Source: Lachnoanaerobaculum gingivalis (GTDB lineage Bacteria > Bacillota > Clostridia > Lachnospirales > Lachnospiraceae). From it: DNA of 64,000 nucleotides. The notes under the pieces were generated by a model. That model was not told the DNA's origin, did no database searches, and saw nothing but the letters and a program-made list of their open reading frames with translations. The translations under genes and the position numbers were made by a program. Positions 38,501 to 47,693 of this stretch are shown one piece after another (position 1 is the first letter of the stretch; each line of letters begins with the position of its first letter). Where the stretch lies: the NCBI RefSeq assembly GCF_003862475.1, contig NZ_RRCO01000002.1:124001-188000 (forward strand). Direction: 5' to 3'.

Positions 38501-39032
38501 TTCTACATCAGAGATAAAGTCAGATAAAAATAAGGAGATAAAGGATGTAGAGAGTAAAAAAACACCATCAAATATTATAAAACCAAACGCAAGTAGCAGA
38601 CTATTCGTAGGTGGATCAGGTGGTAAATCATCTTCTGCAAATCAAAATAAAGGTACAAATAAGGTTTCATACAAGAATTGGTATAAGCTTACAAATGGTA
38701 AGTGGACAATACTTGGAGAAAATATAAAGTCATCTTGGGTAAAGGATGGAAATCATTGGTTCTATATGGATGATAATAGTGAGCTGGTGGAAAATCAATG
38801 GCTATACATCGATGGAAAGTGGTATTATGCAAAAGCAGGTGGGTATATCGCAGAAAATGAGTGGATATCATACAAGGACAAATGGTATTATTCTAAATCC
38901 GGTGGAGCTATATTTCAGTCTGCATGGAAAAATATAGGAGAGAAATTCTATCATTTCGGTATTGATGGAGATCTGTCTGTAAATACTTATGTAGACGGAT
39001 ATCAAGTAGATGCTAATGGTATAAGAAAATAA
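35550..39032 (+). CDS. Surface protein with HID-like repeats and choline-binding-type anchor
   Basis: Exported protein of 1160 residues. A signal peptide (about 1-40) is followed by a Pro/Gly/Glu linker. Residues about 140-830 contain several repeats of the type seen in the DUF1533/hemoglobin-interacting domain, with closing strands such as RFILEFKAKGYDDSSVSF and FSMTISAKGYKDANIDF. Next comes a helical segment (about 820-930), an acidic Lys/Asp/Thr-rich spacer, and a C-terminal set of tryptophan/tyrosine repeats (WLYIDGKWYYAKAGGY, WISYKDKWYYSKSGGA) of the cell-wall/choline-binding type. It is thus held non-covalently in the wall rather than by sortase. ATG at 35550 follows GGAGGG. A host-protein or heme role is a family-based inference only. 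Confidence 0.8.
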   Translation: MFKRIFKVVLCSILATNMVMSSFFYTKVLKPIGVREVDVVSHASTMGPPPVPSLRPGRGEGEDKGTEVSESDKNLPFESDFIESLEYNNSYGYLIMHLNKDFLSNGFVNEIQYIGINDVKYRYETVNTDRSKWYTIFIPYKYLNKGENILYFYMKDITYKTFVELGDEFKKQKISPKLIALENTDGVDVAFKLKLKHNSDEERAAFYDAVRGDLKEKITVSEIFTMAGSTTEIEKDKYDVSIDEDNDELTIQFKNGKRIYQSLYIYDIDIAVEGFLNTKGTVILYEHADPLKYNWDTKGDNSLKITYGEGVNSIYLSEISDIELSVLDEKGEAKNTKTLEENKDYKKSYSELQIFSKVFESNKKYRLSLYHPSVKTLNLDIESPDLANVKPARTLWADDIKSDEDFLMSFDEDDKAWLSELNKIVLKDRNGYSYEMYPIAQKAIDDEEHGYEDEYGDNPNRYYELDKDNLTLKINKRYFKNDSGRFILEFKAKGYDDSSVSFFIKRSGVFGTKDVKVEYRFLTDSDYSLELKSKTTPSTFVLRTYFDKRNNNAPRSESKITVKDQTTGDFKVLKPGPNEDFWSEYAGGNVLKIFAKNFIADHTYTVILQNNDYPTVVLKDIVAPSELIGELKEPSVKVKSVVKGNPVVISSNKEYVDAIQSIKISNDRGYSTTKTDGFVKNNDKVSLDFEDWRKSAGILETVGSFSMTISAKGYKDANIDFAIKDTNITFEVEKDPDKKNIAVNFSQGKLPEYGYTDSLAYVELNNKKLSKTQYTRSALGSTLLINERLLLDGENKLILKSTLYDNIEVKFDFDNEKLRSEKEALLEKVSTPSNARKLRNSQVKALQSKIENAKTLRELRSAGIDLDVAIFGSIQAKLNLKEEILEKINSSEINEVEKERLIDEVNSASDLQDLIELEDRVDDILAKYIAKEEEQKTPPINKEDEKDLSTNTNEEQKTDSNTVIAGDSKSDKTDIKHDENTITDSTSEIKSDKNKEIKDVESKKTPSNIIKPNASSRLFVGGSGGKSSSANQNKGTNKVSYKNWYKLTNGKWTILGENIKSSWVKDGNHWFYMDDNSELVENQWLYIDGKWYYAKAGGYIAENEWISYKDKWYYSKSGGAIFQSAWKNIGEKFYHFGIDGDLSVNTYVDGYQVDANGIRK

Positions 39033-39048
39033 TATATATAACTTAAAA

Positions 39049-39075
39049 TAGCCACTGCGAAAGCAGTGGCTAAAA
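39049..39075. terminator. Hairpin between surface protein and ilvC
   Basis: GCCACTGC-GAAA-GCAGTGGC, a strong 8-base-pair stem with a GNRA-type loop, flanked by TA pairs. The minus-strand side continues TATTTTAAG, so it can end ilvC, and the plus side may end the surface-protein mRNA. Confidence 0.8.
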
Positions 39076-39086
39076 CTTTATAAGAA

Positions 39087-40133
<1,047 letters not shown>

Positions 40134-40170
40134 TTAACCCATTTAGGTTGGGGAACCATCAAAATAAAAA

Positions 40171-40668
40171 CTAGTTGAAAACAACTACATCATCACTTCC
40201 TCTTGAAAGAGCAGTGAGTCCTGTTCTGGCAAGTTCCAAAACCTCATAATCGGAAAGAAGATTTGAAAGTGCTTCAAGTTTTGAATTATCACCTGTAAGC
40301 ATAACTGTCAAACAATCCTTAGCCACATCTACAATAGTAGCTCTGAAAATATCACAAAGAGCTGCGATATCCTGTCTCTGTGAAGCATCGGCTTTTACCT
40401 TTATCATTATAATTTCACGGAAAACACTTTTGCCTTCCTCTAAAACCTTGATATCTCTTACATCTTCAAGTTTTCTCAGCTGTTTAACTATTTGATCAAG
40501 TGTATCCTCGTCTCCGATAGAAACAACTGTCATTCTTGAAAAGCGCGGATCGGCTGTCTCTCCAACAGTGAGAGAGTCGATATTGTATCCTCTCCTTGAG
40601 AACAGACCTGACACACGACTTAAAACACCTGCAGAATTATCTACAATAAGTGAAAATACTCGTCTCAT
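40171..40668 (-). CDS. ilvN: Acetolactate synthase small (regulatory) subunit
   Basis: 165-residue regulatory subunit with an N-terminal ACT domain (FSLIVDNSAGVLSRVSGLFSRRGYNIDSL) that binds valine, and the ALS_ss_C domain. The ATG at 40668 follows GGGAGG; the in-frame TTG at 40680 lies before that ribosome site. It is transcribed toward ilvC, with 64 bases between them. Its catalytic partner IlvB must be encoded elsewhere. No T-box leader is seen upstream. Confidence 0.94.
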   Translation of the reverse strand: MRRVFSLIVDNSAGVLSRVSGLFSRRGYNIDSLTVGETADPRFSRMTVVSIGDEDTLDQIVKQLRKLEDVRDIKVLEEGKSVFREIIMIKVKADASQRQDIAALCDIFRATIVDVAKDCLTVMLTGDNSKLEALSNLLSDYEVLELARTGLTALSRGSDDVVVFN

Positions 40669-40723
40669 TTTACCTCCCAATATTAAAAGTAGTAATTAAT
40701 AAAATCATATTGGTTTTCAATTT

Positions 40724-40751
40724 ACTATAGCACCATTATGATAAATGTCAA
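40724..40751 (-). promoter_or_regulatory. Promoter of ilvN-ilvC
   Basis: Minus strand TTGACA (40751-40746), 16-base spacer, TATAGT (40729-40724), about 55 bases before the ilvN ATG. Confidence 0.7.
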
Positions 40752-40771
40752 TTTATTATATAATATAATTG

Positions 40772-40790
40772 TTATAACCTGAGGTTATAA
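40772..40790. promoter_or_regulatory. 19-base dyad upstream of ilvN
   Basis: TTATAACCT-G-AGGTTATAA, a perfect 9-base inverted repeat with one central base. It lies 21 bases upstream of the ilvN -35 box and 20 bases past the sortase stop. It lacks a U-run, so an operator is more likely than a terminator. Confidence 0.5.
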
Positions 40791-40810
40791 TACAAAAAAC
40801 AGTATATATT

Positions 40811-41608
40811 TTACCTGTGATCTTCTCCAAAATCAATAGTTGATAAATCATATTGTGCAGGTTCATCATTATCATCCAATTCATATGCGTATAAAACAGT
40901 TCTTGTATCATCACCCTCATACGAACAGGTTATAAAAGACCAAATCTTATTTACACCCTTTTCAGGAATCTCTCTGAAGGTACATTTTTCCGTCATCCTG
41001 TCCACATAGTTGTGGAAATAATCCATATCGTCAAAATATGTCTGTCTTCTTTCAGGTGCCGAATCGGTATAAAGAGCGGCTATAGTCTTTAATCTGTAAG
41101 TTTTATTCGGAGTATAAATATATATCATTCTATGTTCTTTAAAAAAATCTTCTTTTTTGAACTTGGTGATATCGGTAAACATTTTACCGTCTTTCATATG
41201 ATGACCGTAGATAATATTATTCAGAGTTGAAAAATCCGAATTACTGTAGCCGTCCATGTACACGGAATAATATGATTCCTGATGGTTTATATCATGGTGT
41301 AAATAATATTCTATATCATATTCTTTCCATAATATAGGATAATCAATTACAGTTCCGGGAATATACACCCATGCGATAACATCAGGATTTGTAGCCTTTA
41401 ACGAATCAAAATCAATTTTCCTTGTATAATTTTCATCAGTCTCATAAGCTTTTGTAGGCGGCTCGGTTGTAGTTTCTTCTTGAGTGGTTGTAGTTTCAAG
41501 AGTAGTTTCAGGTTCTTTATTTTTGTTTTTTATATTTGAAAATATGACTGCAATCGCTGTAAGTAATATTGCGAAAGCCAAAATAGGTAATAAAATTTTC
41601 TTTTTCAT
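40811..41608 (-). CDS. srtB: Class B sortase
   Basis: Membrane-anchored transpeptidase of 265 residues that links surface proteins to peptidoglycan or pilins to each other. An N-terminal membrane helix (about 5-24) is followed by a Thr/Glu-rich stalk and the sortase barrel with NNIIYGHHMKDGKMF (His136/His137), Cys228 in SFITCSYE and Arg236. The extra helix between the His and Cys blocks is the mark of class B. Start at 41608 follows AGGAG; an upstream in-frame ATG at 41644 overlaps the promoter. No LPxTG or NPxTN substrate gene is obvious in the window, and the surface protein at 35550 uses a different anchor. Confidence 0.9.
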   Translation of the reverse strand: MKKKILLPILAFAILLTAIAVIFSNIKNKNKEPETTLETTTTQEETTTEPPTKAYETDENYTRKIDFDSLKATNPDVIAWVYIPGTVIDYPILWKEYDIEYYLHHDINHQESYYSVYMDGYSNSDFSTLNNIIYGHHMKDGKMFTDITKFKKEDFFKEHRMIYIYTPNKTYRLKTIAALYTDSAPERRQTYFDDMDYFHNYVDRMTEKCTFREIPEKGVNKIWSFITCSYEGDDTRTVLYAYELDDNDEPAQYDLSTIDFGEDHR

Positions 41609-41634
41609 ATATCTCCTAACAACTTTTAGGTAGA

Positions 41635-41663
41635 AGTATAGCATTTTTTTTTACTATTGTATA
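41635..41663 (-). promoter_or_regulatory. Promoter of sortase gene
   Basis: Minus strand TATACA (41663-41658), 17-base spacer, TATACT (41640-41635) with TG one base upstream, an extended -10. About 27 bases before the ATG. Confidence 0.5.
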
Positions 41664-41681
41664 TAAATCTTATGAATTAGA

Positions 41682-41710
41682 TTGATTAAAAAAAAAACCT
41701 CTACTATAAT
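41682..41710 (+). promoter_or_regulatory. Promoter of the yfhO-argH run
   Basis: TTGATT (41682-41687), 17-base spacer with an A10 tract, TATAAT (41705-41710), 23 bases before the ATG. Confidence 0.75.
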
Positions 41711-41733
41711 TAGTGAGAAGACGGAGGAGAAAA

Positions 41734-44457
41734 ATGAACGATTTAAATTTGAATCAGAGAGATGAAATTATAATGGATAAAAGGGCAATATTTACTTTAT
41801 CTTTTATTATACCGGTTTTTATAATGATATTAATATTCATACAAAGAGGAATATTCCCATTTGGTGATGAGAGCTTTTTGAGAACTGATATGTATCATCA
41901 GTATGCTCCGTTTTTTTCAGAGTTTAAATATAAGCTGAGTAACGGCGGTTCACTTCTTTACAGCTGGGACCTCGGTATGGGAATAAATTTTTCGGCACTT
42001 TATGCTTACTATCTTGCCAGTCCTCTAAACTGGCTGATTATTCTATGTCCACAAAAATATGTGATAGAGTTTATGACATATATGATAGTAGCAAAAATAG
42101 GACTTTCCGGACTTTCATTTACATATTATTTATCAAAACATACTTCAGGCAATAAGGCAGGTATATTATTCTTCGGTATATTCTATGCACTTTCAGGCTA
42201 TATGGCAGCATATAGCTGGAACATTATGTGGCTGGATTGTATTATACTTTTCCCGATAGTATGTCTCGGTATTGAAAGGCTTGTAAAAACAGGAAAAGGT
42301 TTACTGTATACACTTTTACTTGGACTATGTATACTGTCAAATTACTATATTTCCATAATGATTTGTCTATTTATGGTCATATACTTCATTTCTCTCAATG
42401 TAATGGATACTGAAAACAATTGGAGAAAATTTACAATTGCTTCATTTAGATTTGTTGTTTATTCATTGCTTGCCGGAGGACTGAGTGCACTTGTTTTATT
42501 GCCTGAAATATATGCACTTAAGCTTACAGCCTCGGGAGACTTTGATTTTCCAAGTACATTTAATTCATATTTTTCTATTTTCGATATGATTGCCAGACAT
42601 ATGGGCAATGTAAAAGTTGAAATCGGACTTGATCATTGGCCGAATATATTCTGTGGTGTCGGAATATTTTTATTTGTTGTTTTGTACATACTGAACAGAA
42701 AGATTTCAAAGAAAGAAAAAACGGTTTATATTTCATTGCTGGTATTTTTTCTTGCAGGTTTTTCAATAAATGTATTAAATTATATATGGCACGGACTCCA
42801 TTATCCCAACTCATTACCTGCTAGACAGAGTTTTATCTATATATTCCTTGTACTTTTTATTTGTGCAAAGGCTTATGATAATTTAAGTGCGAATACAACC
42901 AAAGATTTGGGGTTGGCATTCGGAATCAGTATGATATATATTTTGCTTGCACAAAAGATAGTAAATAATGAGGATTTCCATTTTGCAGTATTTTACGGGG
43001 CAATGATTTTTATAAGCATTTACGCAATGTTAATGTATTTGCATATGGAAAAGAGAATATCAAAAACATATTTATTTTTGATTACACTTGCAATAGTGGT
43101 AATTGAATCAAGTGTTAATATGTCGGTTACAAGTGTGACAACAATAAGCAGAAGCAATTATATAAATGACAATGCTGATGTAAGAGCTTTACTTAAGAAA
43201 TTACCGATGGATGATTTTTATCGTATTGATAAGGTGGACAGAAAGACAAAGGATGACGGTGCATGGTTGAATTTTAAATCGGTATCTATTTTTTCATCTA
43301 CGGCAAACGCTTCACTTACCGAATTATTTGAAAAACTTGGAAATGAAGCATCTACTAATGCATATTCAATAACTGGGGAGACGCCTCTTTTAGATATGCT
43401 TTTTGCGGTAAGATATGCAATATATAACGGTGAATCAAGAAATACAAATATTTCTTATGTGGATATATCCGGAAACAGTTATTTATATGAAAATCTCTAT
43501 ACTCTGCCTCTTGGATATATGGTTGATGAAAGATTTAGTGATGATTGGAACTTGAATCTCGGAGACCCTATAGATGTACAAAATGATTTGGCGGCCGTTT
43601 ACGGTTTACCTGATATATTTGAGCAAATAGAGACTATAAAGGAGTCTACGTCAGTAAACTTTCAGACTGATATAGACGGCGAATACTATGCGTATGTTAC
43701 AAATCCGTCTATTGATGAAGTGGAGTTCAGTTATGGAGACGGAGACGTCAAAAAGTCATTTAAGAATCTGAAGAGACATTATATATTGGAACTTGGAACC
43801 CTTGAGGGTGAGAAAAACGGAAGATTTGTGAGTACAGATGATAAGGATGAATCTATTGATGCAAGAGTATATAGAGTCAATTATGATTCACTGAAGAAAC
43901 TGTATTATATCTTAAATAAAAATCCTTTATATCTCAGTAAAATTTCAGATTCATACCTGTCAGGAAATGTTCATGCGGTTGAAAATACCACATTGTTTAC
44001 CTCTATTCCATATGATGAAGGATGGAGTGTTTATGTAGACGGAAAGAAAGCTGAGAAAATAAAGCTCTTAGATGCTTTTATCGGCTTGAAACTTGAAAAA
44101 GGGCAGCATGAAATAGAGTTTAAGTATGTAAGTTCAGGTATCATTGAGGGAGCTGTAATAAGTGCGGTTTCATTGGCTTTATTATTACTGATATGTCTTG
44201 TGAAAAAAGTAATAGAAGATGGCGGAATCAAATTCAAAAAGAAAGAAGTTATTGAAGACGATGAGTTTGAAGAACTTGATATAGAAGATTCGGATGAAGA
44301 TGAAGAAGATGACGAAGAAACTGTGGAAAATACAAACGAAAATATACCGGTAAATGCAGATACATCCACAGCCGGCGGAAAAGGTGTAGTTGAGCTGTTA
44401 ACAAAAAACTATAATCCTGAAACTGATGAAAATATTAATGATGAAGATTTGAAATAG
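41734..44457 (+). CDS. YfhO-family polytopic membrane protein
   Basis: 907-residue protein with about a dozen membrane helices in residues 20-460 and one near 810, with a large extracytoplasmic region between. The start region RGIFPFGDESFLRTDMYHQY and WDLGMGINFSALYAYYLASP are typical of YfhO (PF09586), a GT-C-like group linked to lipoteichoic-acid or wall-polymer glycosylation. SIPYDEGWSVYVDGKKAE near the end is another family signature. The cytoplasmic tail is very acidic (runs of Asp/Glu after residue 840). ATG at 41734 follows GGAGGAG; the GTG at 41713 is rejected because it precedes that site. Confidence 0.85.
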   Translation: MNDLNLNQRDEIIMDKRAIFTLSFIIPVFIMILIFIQRGIFPFGDESFLRTDMYHQYAPFFSEFKYKLSNGGSLLYSWDLGMGINFSALYAYYLASPLNWLIILCPQKYVIEFMTYMIVAKIGLSGLSFTYYLSKHTSGNKAGILFFGIFYALSGYMAAYSWNIMWLDCIILFPIVCLGIERLVKTGKGLLYTLLLGLCILSNYYISIMICLFMVIYFISLNVMDTENNWRKFTIASFRFVVYSLLAGGLSALVLLPEIYALKLTASGDFDFPSTFNSYFSIFDMIARHMGNVKVEIGLDHWPNIFCGVGIFLFVVLYILNRKISKKEKTVYISLLVFFLAGFSINVLNYIWHGLHYPNSLPARQSFIYIFLVLFICAKAYDNLSANTTKDLGLAFGISMIYILLAQKIVNNEDFHFAVFYGAMIFISIYAMLMYLHMEKRISKTYLFLITLAIVVIESSVNMSVTSVTTISRSNYINDNADVRALLKKLPMDDFYRIDKVDRKTKDDGAWLNFKSVSIFSSTANASLTELFEKLGNEASTNAYSITGETPLLDMLFAVRYAIYNGESRNTNISYVDISGNSYLYENLYTLPLGYMVDERFSDDWNLNLGDPIDVQNDLAAVYGLPDIFEQIETIKESTSVNFQTDIDGEYYAYVTNPSIDEVEFSYGDGDVKKSFKNLKRHYILELGTLEGEKNGRFVSTDDKDESIDARVYRVNYDSLKKLYYILNKNPLYLSKISDSYLSGNVHAVENTTLFTSIPYDEGWSVYVDGKKAEKIKLLDAFIGLKLEKGQHEIEFKYVSSGIIEGAVISAVSLALLLLICLVKKVIEDGGIKFKKKEVIEDDEFEELDIEDSDEDEEDDEETVENTNENIPVNADTSTAGGKGVVELLTKNYNPETDENINDEDLK

Positions 44458-44472
44458 AAAGACGGTGTATAT

Positions 44473-45855
44473 ATGAAACTTTGGGGAGGAAGATTTACAA
44501 AAGAAACGAACAAACTGGTGGAGAGTTTTAATGAATCACTTTCATTTGACCATAGATTCTATAAGCAGGATATCAGAGGAAGTATAGCTCACGTAAAGAT
44601 GCTTGCAAAACAAAATATACTTACAGATGATGAGAGAGATAAAATCATTGAAGGACTGAATTCTATAGAAAAGGATATAGAAAGCGGAGTATTAAAATTT
44701 GATGACGGTTCCGAGGACATTCATTCATATGTTGAAGCACATCTGATCGAGAGAATAGGTGATACAGGTAAGAAGCTTCATACAGGAAGAAGCAGAAACG
44801 ATCAGGTGGCACTTGATATGAAACTCTATATAAGAGATGAGATAGATGAGCTTAAGGATCTTATATATGAACTGCTTAGTGAAGTTCTTAGTATAATGGA
44901 AGAAAATACAACAACATATATGCCCGGGTTTACACATTTACAAAAGGCTCAGCCTACAACTCTGGCACATCATTTCGGTGCATATTTTGAGATGTTTATA
45001 AGAGATTTTGACAGACTTCGCTCTACAAGAAAGAGAATGAATCTTTCACCTTTGGGCTCGGGAGCTTTTGCAGGGACGACATATGATCTTGACAGAGATT
45101 ATGTAGCAAGCCTTTTGGAGTTTGAGACTGCTACAAGAAACAGTATGGATTCCGTAAGTGACAGAGATTATCTTTTGGAGCTGTTATCAGATCTTGCAAT
45201 AATATCAATGCATCTTAGCAGGCTGTCAGAAGAAATTATCATATGGAATACAGATGAGTACAGGTTTGTGGAGATGGATGACACATATTCTACTGGTTCA
45301 TCTATAATGCCGCAGAAGAAAAATCCGGATATTGCCGAGCTTATAAGAGGAAAGAGCGGACGAGTATACGGAAGTCTTATATCTCTTCTTACAACAATGA
45401 AGGGATTACCGCTTGCATACAACAAAGATATGCAAGAAGACAAGGAGATGTCTTTTGATGCTATAGATACTGTAAAAAGTCTGATAAAACTTATGAGCGG
45501 AATGCTCTCAAGTATGAAGTTCAATAATGAAAGAATGGCAAAACGTGCAAGAGGAGGATTTACAAATGCAACCGATGCCGCAGATTATCTTGTAAAGAAA
45601 AATGTTGCCTTCAGAGATGCACATGAGATTGTAGGCAGACTTGTACTATATGGAATTGAGCAGGGAAAGGCACTTGATGATTTCTCACTCGAAGAGTTTA
45701 GAAATATATCCGAATATTTTGATTATGATATATACGATGCTATTTCTTTAAAAACTTGCGTGGAAAAGAGAAATACCAAGGGAGCTCCGGGACTTACAGC
45801 TATAATGAATGAAATAGAGGAATCAAAAAAGCTTTTGGAGTCTATAAAGAAATAG
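44473..45855 (+). CDS. argH: Argininosuccinate lyase
   Basis: Splits argininosuccinate to arginine and fumarate. The 460-residue chain shows the superfamily signature GSSIMPQKKNPDIAEL, the N-terminal MKLWGGRFTKETN and the HTGRSRNDQVALD substrate loop. It lies 15 bases after the YfhO gene and is followed closely by the NusG-domain gene. No argG is nearby, so the preceding enzyme is encoded elsewhere. Confidence 0.96.
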   Translation: MKLWGGRFTKETNKLVESFNESLSFDHRFYKQDIRGSIAHVKMLAKQNILTDDERDKIIEGLNSIEKDIESGVLKFDDGSEDIHSYVEAHLIERIGDTGKKLHTGRSRNDQVALDMKLYIRDEIDELKDLIYELLSEVLSIMEENTTTYMPGFTHLQKAQPTTLAHHFGAYFEMFIRDFDRLRSTRKRMNLSPLGSGAFAGTTYDLDRDYVASLLEFETATRNSMDSVSDRDYLLELLSDLAIISMHLSRLSEEIIIWNTDEYRFVEMDDTYSTGSSIMPQKKNPDIAELIRGKSGRVYGSLISLLTTMKGLPLAYNKDMQEDKEMSFDAIDTVKSLIKLMSGMLSSMKFNNERMAKRARGGFTNATDAADYLVKKNVAFRDAHEIVGRLVLYGIEQGKALDDFSLEEFRNISEYFDYDIYDAISLKTCVEKRNTKGAPGLTAIMNEIEESKKLLESIKK

Positions 45856-45862
45856 GAAATTT

Positions 45863-46201
45863 ATGAAATTAAGAAAGAATGATATATATCTGATAATTGT
45901 TGTAGTTATCCTTGGAATTGCGGCAGGACTTTATATTTATTTAAATAAAAAGCCGGGAGGTAAAGCCGTTTTAAAGTATGGGAATAATCAAAGCATGGAT
46001 ATTGATCTGTCAAAGGATAACAAAATCAATCTGGAAAGCAACGGTATAGAGATACATCTTGATATAAAGGATGGTGCAATTGCATTTATTCACAGTGAAT
46101 GCCCCGACCATATCTGTGAAAGATTCGGCTATATAAAAAATGTAGGTGAGTCGGCAATTTGTTTGCCGGCACAGGCTTCAGTAACGATTATCAGTGAATA
46201 G
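45863..46201 (+). CDS. NusG domain II-containing exported protein
   Basis: 112-residue protein with one N-terminal membrane helix (about 8-27) and a C-terminal NusG domain II (PF07009): GAIAFIHSECPDHICERFGYIKN and ESAICLPAQASVTI, with conserved cysteines. The domain is known alone in Firmicutes, often beside heptaprenyl-synthesis component Gx genes, and is not NusG itself. Here it lies between argH and an aminotransferase, eight bases from each. Role unknown. Confidence 0.85.
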   Translation: MKLRKNDIYLIIVVVILGIAAGLYIYLNKKPGGKAVLKYGNNQSMDIDLSKDNKINLESNGIEIHLDIKDGAIAFIHSECPDHICERFGYIKNVGESAICLPAQASVTIISE

Positions 46202-46209
46202 GAGAGAAT

Positions 46210-47400
46210 ATGGTTTCAAAAAAGATGTTGGATCTTGGAAAAATAAGGTCAGGTATAAGGGATATATATGAGTATGGAAATAAGCTTTCTGAAAAAATAG
46301 GAGCTGAGAATGTACTGGATTTCAGTCTGGGAAATCCAAGCACTCCTGCACCGAGAGAAGTCGGAAATACTATAAAGCATATAGTCAGTGAGCTTTCTCC
46401 AAAGGAATACAACAGTTATACTTCGGCACCGGGTGACAGAGATACCAGACTTGCGGTAGCAAGAAATTTGAATACACGCTTTTCTACAGATTATGATGAA
46501 AATAATATATTTTTAACCTGTGGTGCGGCAGCTTCTTTGAATATTATATTTAAAGCTGTTATTGAATGTGAAAATGATGAGATAATAGTAAACACTCCGT
46601 TTTTTCCGGATTATAAGGTATTTATAGAGGGTCAGGGAGCAAAATTTGTATTGGTAAAATGCAGTGAAGATCTCACACTCGATACAGATGAACTTGAAAA
46701 AAATATAAATTTTAATACAAAAGCAGTTTTAGTAAATTCGCCAAATAATCCGTCAGGAGTGATTTATCCTAAAGAAAATATAGATGCTCTGGTAGATCTT
46801 TTAAACAGAAAACAGAAAGAATATGGACATCCTATTTTTTTAATAAGTGATGAGCCGTACAGAGAAGTTGTATTTGTAGAAGAGAGTCCGGAGTTTTTAC
46901 CGAATTTATATGACAATACATTGGTGGCGTATTCATGGTCAAAATCACTTTCTCTTCCCGGAGAGAGAATAGGTTATATTTTGGTACCGACTAATGCTAC
47001 AGACTATACGGATATATATGCCGCAATAAGCGGAGCAGCCAGAGTGCTTGGATATGTTTGTGCTCCTTCATTGTTTCAGAGGGTTATAAAGGATTGTATA
47101 GATGTTAAACCAAATATTGAAGTATACCAAAGAAACAGAAATCTTTTATATACAGCATTGATTGAAATGGGATATACATTGCCAAATCCTAAAGGCGCTT
47201 TCTATATGTTTATAAAGTCACCAAATAATGACGGAAAAGATTTTTGTGAAAGGGCAAAAAAATACAATATGCTTTTGGTACCGGGAGAAGGGTTTGGAAT
47301 GAAAGAATATGCACGTTTATCCTTCTGTGTAGACACGGAAAAGATAGAAAAATCTATAAGTATCTTTAAGGAACTCATGTCTGAGTATGATTTAGGGTAA
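46210..47400 (+). CDS. Class I/II PLP-dependent aminotransferase
   Basis: 396-residue fold-type I aminotransferase. The Schiff-base lysine is Lys245 in YSWSKSLSLPGERIGY, and the PLP-binding NSPNNPSGVIYP and SDEPYREVVF motifs are clear. The likely activity is with aspartate, alanine or an aromatic amino acid, but family alone does not decide. It ends the argH run; a long hairpin follows. Confidence 0.9.
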   Translation: MVSKKMLDLGKIRSGIRDIYEYGNKLSEKIGAENVLDFSLGNPSTPAPREVGNTIKHIVSELSPKEYNSYTSAPGDRDTRLAVARNLNTRFSTDYDENNIFLTCGAAASLNIIFKAVIECENDEIIVNTPFFPDYKVFIEGQGAKFVLVKCSEDLTLDTDELEKNINFNTKAVLVNSPNNPSGVIYPKENIDALVDLLNRKQKEYGHPIFLISDEPYREVVFVEESPEFLPNLYDNTLVAYSWSKSLSLPGERIGYILVPTNATDYTDIYAAISGAARVLGYVCAPSLFQRVIKDCIDVKPNIEVYQRNRNLLYTALIEMGYTLPNPKGAFYMFIKSPNNDGKDFCERAKKYNMLLVPGEGFGMKEYARLSFCVDTEKIEKSISIFKELMSEYDLG

Positions 47401-47433
47401 TTGAATTTTGAATATTTTTGTATAAAATGACAG

Positions 47434-47470
47434 GGCTATAAAATTGGTAATCGTTACCAGTTTTATAGCC
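47434..47470 (+). terminator. 17-base-pair hairpin after the aminotransferase
   Basis: GGCTATAAAATTGGTAA pairs with TTACCAGTTTTATAGCC around a TCG loop, with one G-U wobble. ATTTATT follows rather than a clean U-run, so it may act as terminator or mRNA 3' end stabiliser. Confidence 0.7.
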
Positions 47471-47506
47471 ATTTATTATGCAGTATCACGATTATATACT
47501 TTTTTG

Positions 47507-47548
47507 GTAAAGTATATTGACTATTATATATAATATTCTATACTTTAC
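47507..47548 (+). promoter_or_regulatory. Distal promoter of the dehydrogenase-flavodiiron operon with flanking dyad
   Basis: TTGACT (47517-47522), 16-base spacer, TATACT (47539-47544). A perfect 10-base inverted repeat, GTAAAGTATA (47507-47516) and TATACTTTAC (47539-47548), brackets the core, one arm touching the -35 and the other covering the -10. This is the layout of a repressor operator. Confidence 0.65.
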
Positions 47549-47595
47549 TATAAGAGTAAACTTTTTAAAAATACATATAAACAGATATGTGTTTA

Positions 47596-47625
47596 TTACA
47601 TTATAGTCAGTTTTCTATAATGTAA
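47596..47625 (+). other. Leader hairpin
   Basis: TTACATTATAG-(8 bases)-CTATAATGTAA, a perfect 11-base-pair stem between the two promoters of the dehydrogenase gene. It has no U-run; it could be an operator or an mRNA structure from the distal promoter. Confidence 0.55.
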
Positions 47626-47636
47626 ATGAGTTGTGA

Positions 47637-47665
47637 TTGACAGCTCAAAATACCGGTTTTATACC
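47637..47665 (+). promoter_or_regulatory. Proximal promoter of the dehydrogenase-flavodiiron operon
   Basis: TTGACA (47637-47642), 17-base spacer, TATACC (47660-47665), 28 bases before the ATG. The -10 is imperfect, and ATACCG is repeated near it. Confidence 0.5.
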
Positions 47666-47693
47666 GATATAATAATTTAAGTGGAGGGAATGT

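Noticed and set aside
40681-40810. T-box or leucine-type attenuator for ilvN-ilvC
   Set aside because: No T-box sequence, specifier stem or leader peptide rich in Leu/Val/Ile codons is visible; only a promoter and a dyad are present.
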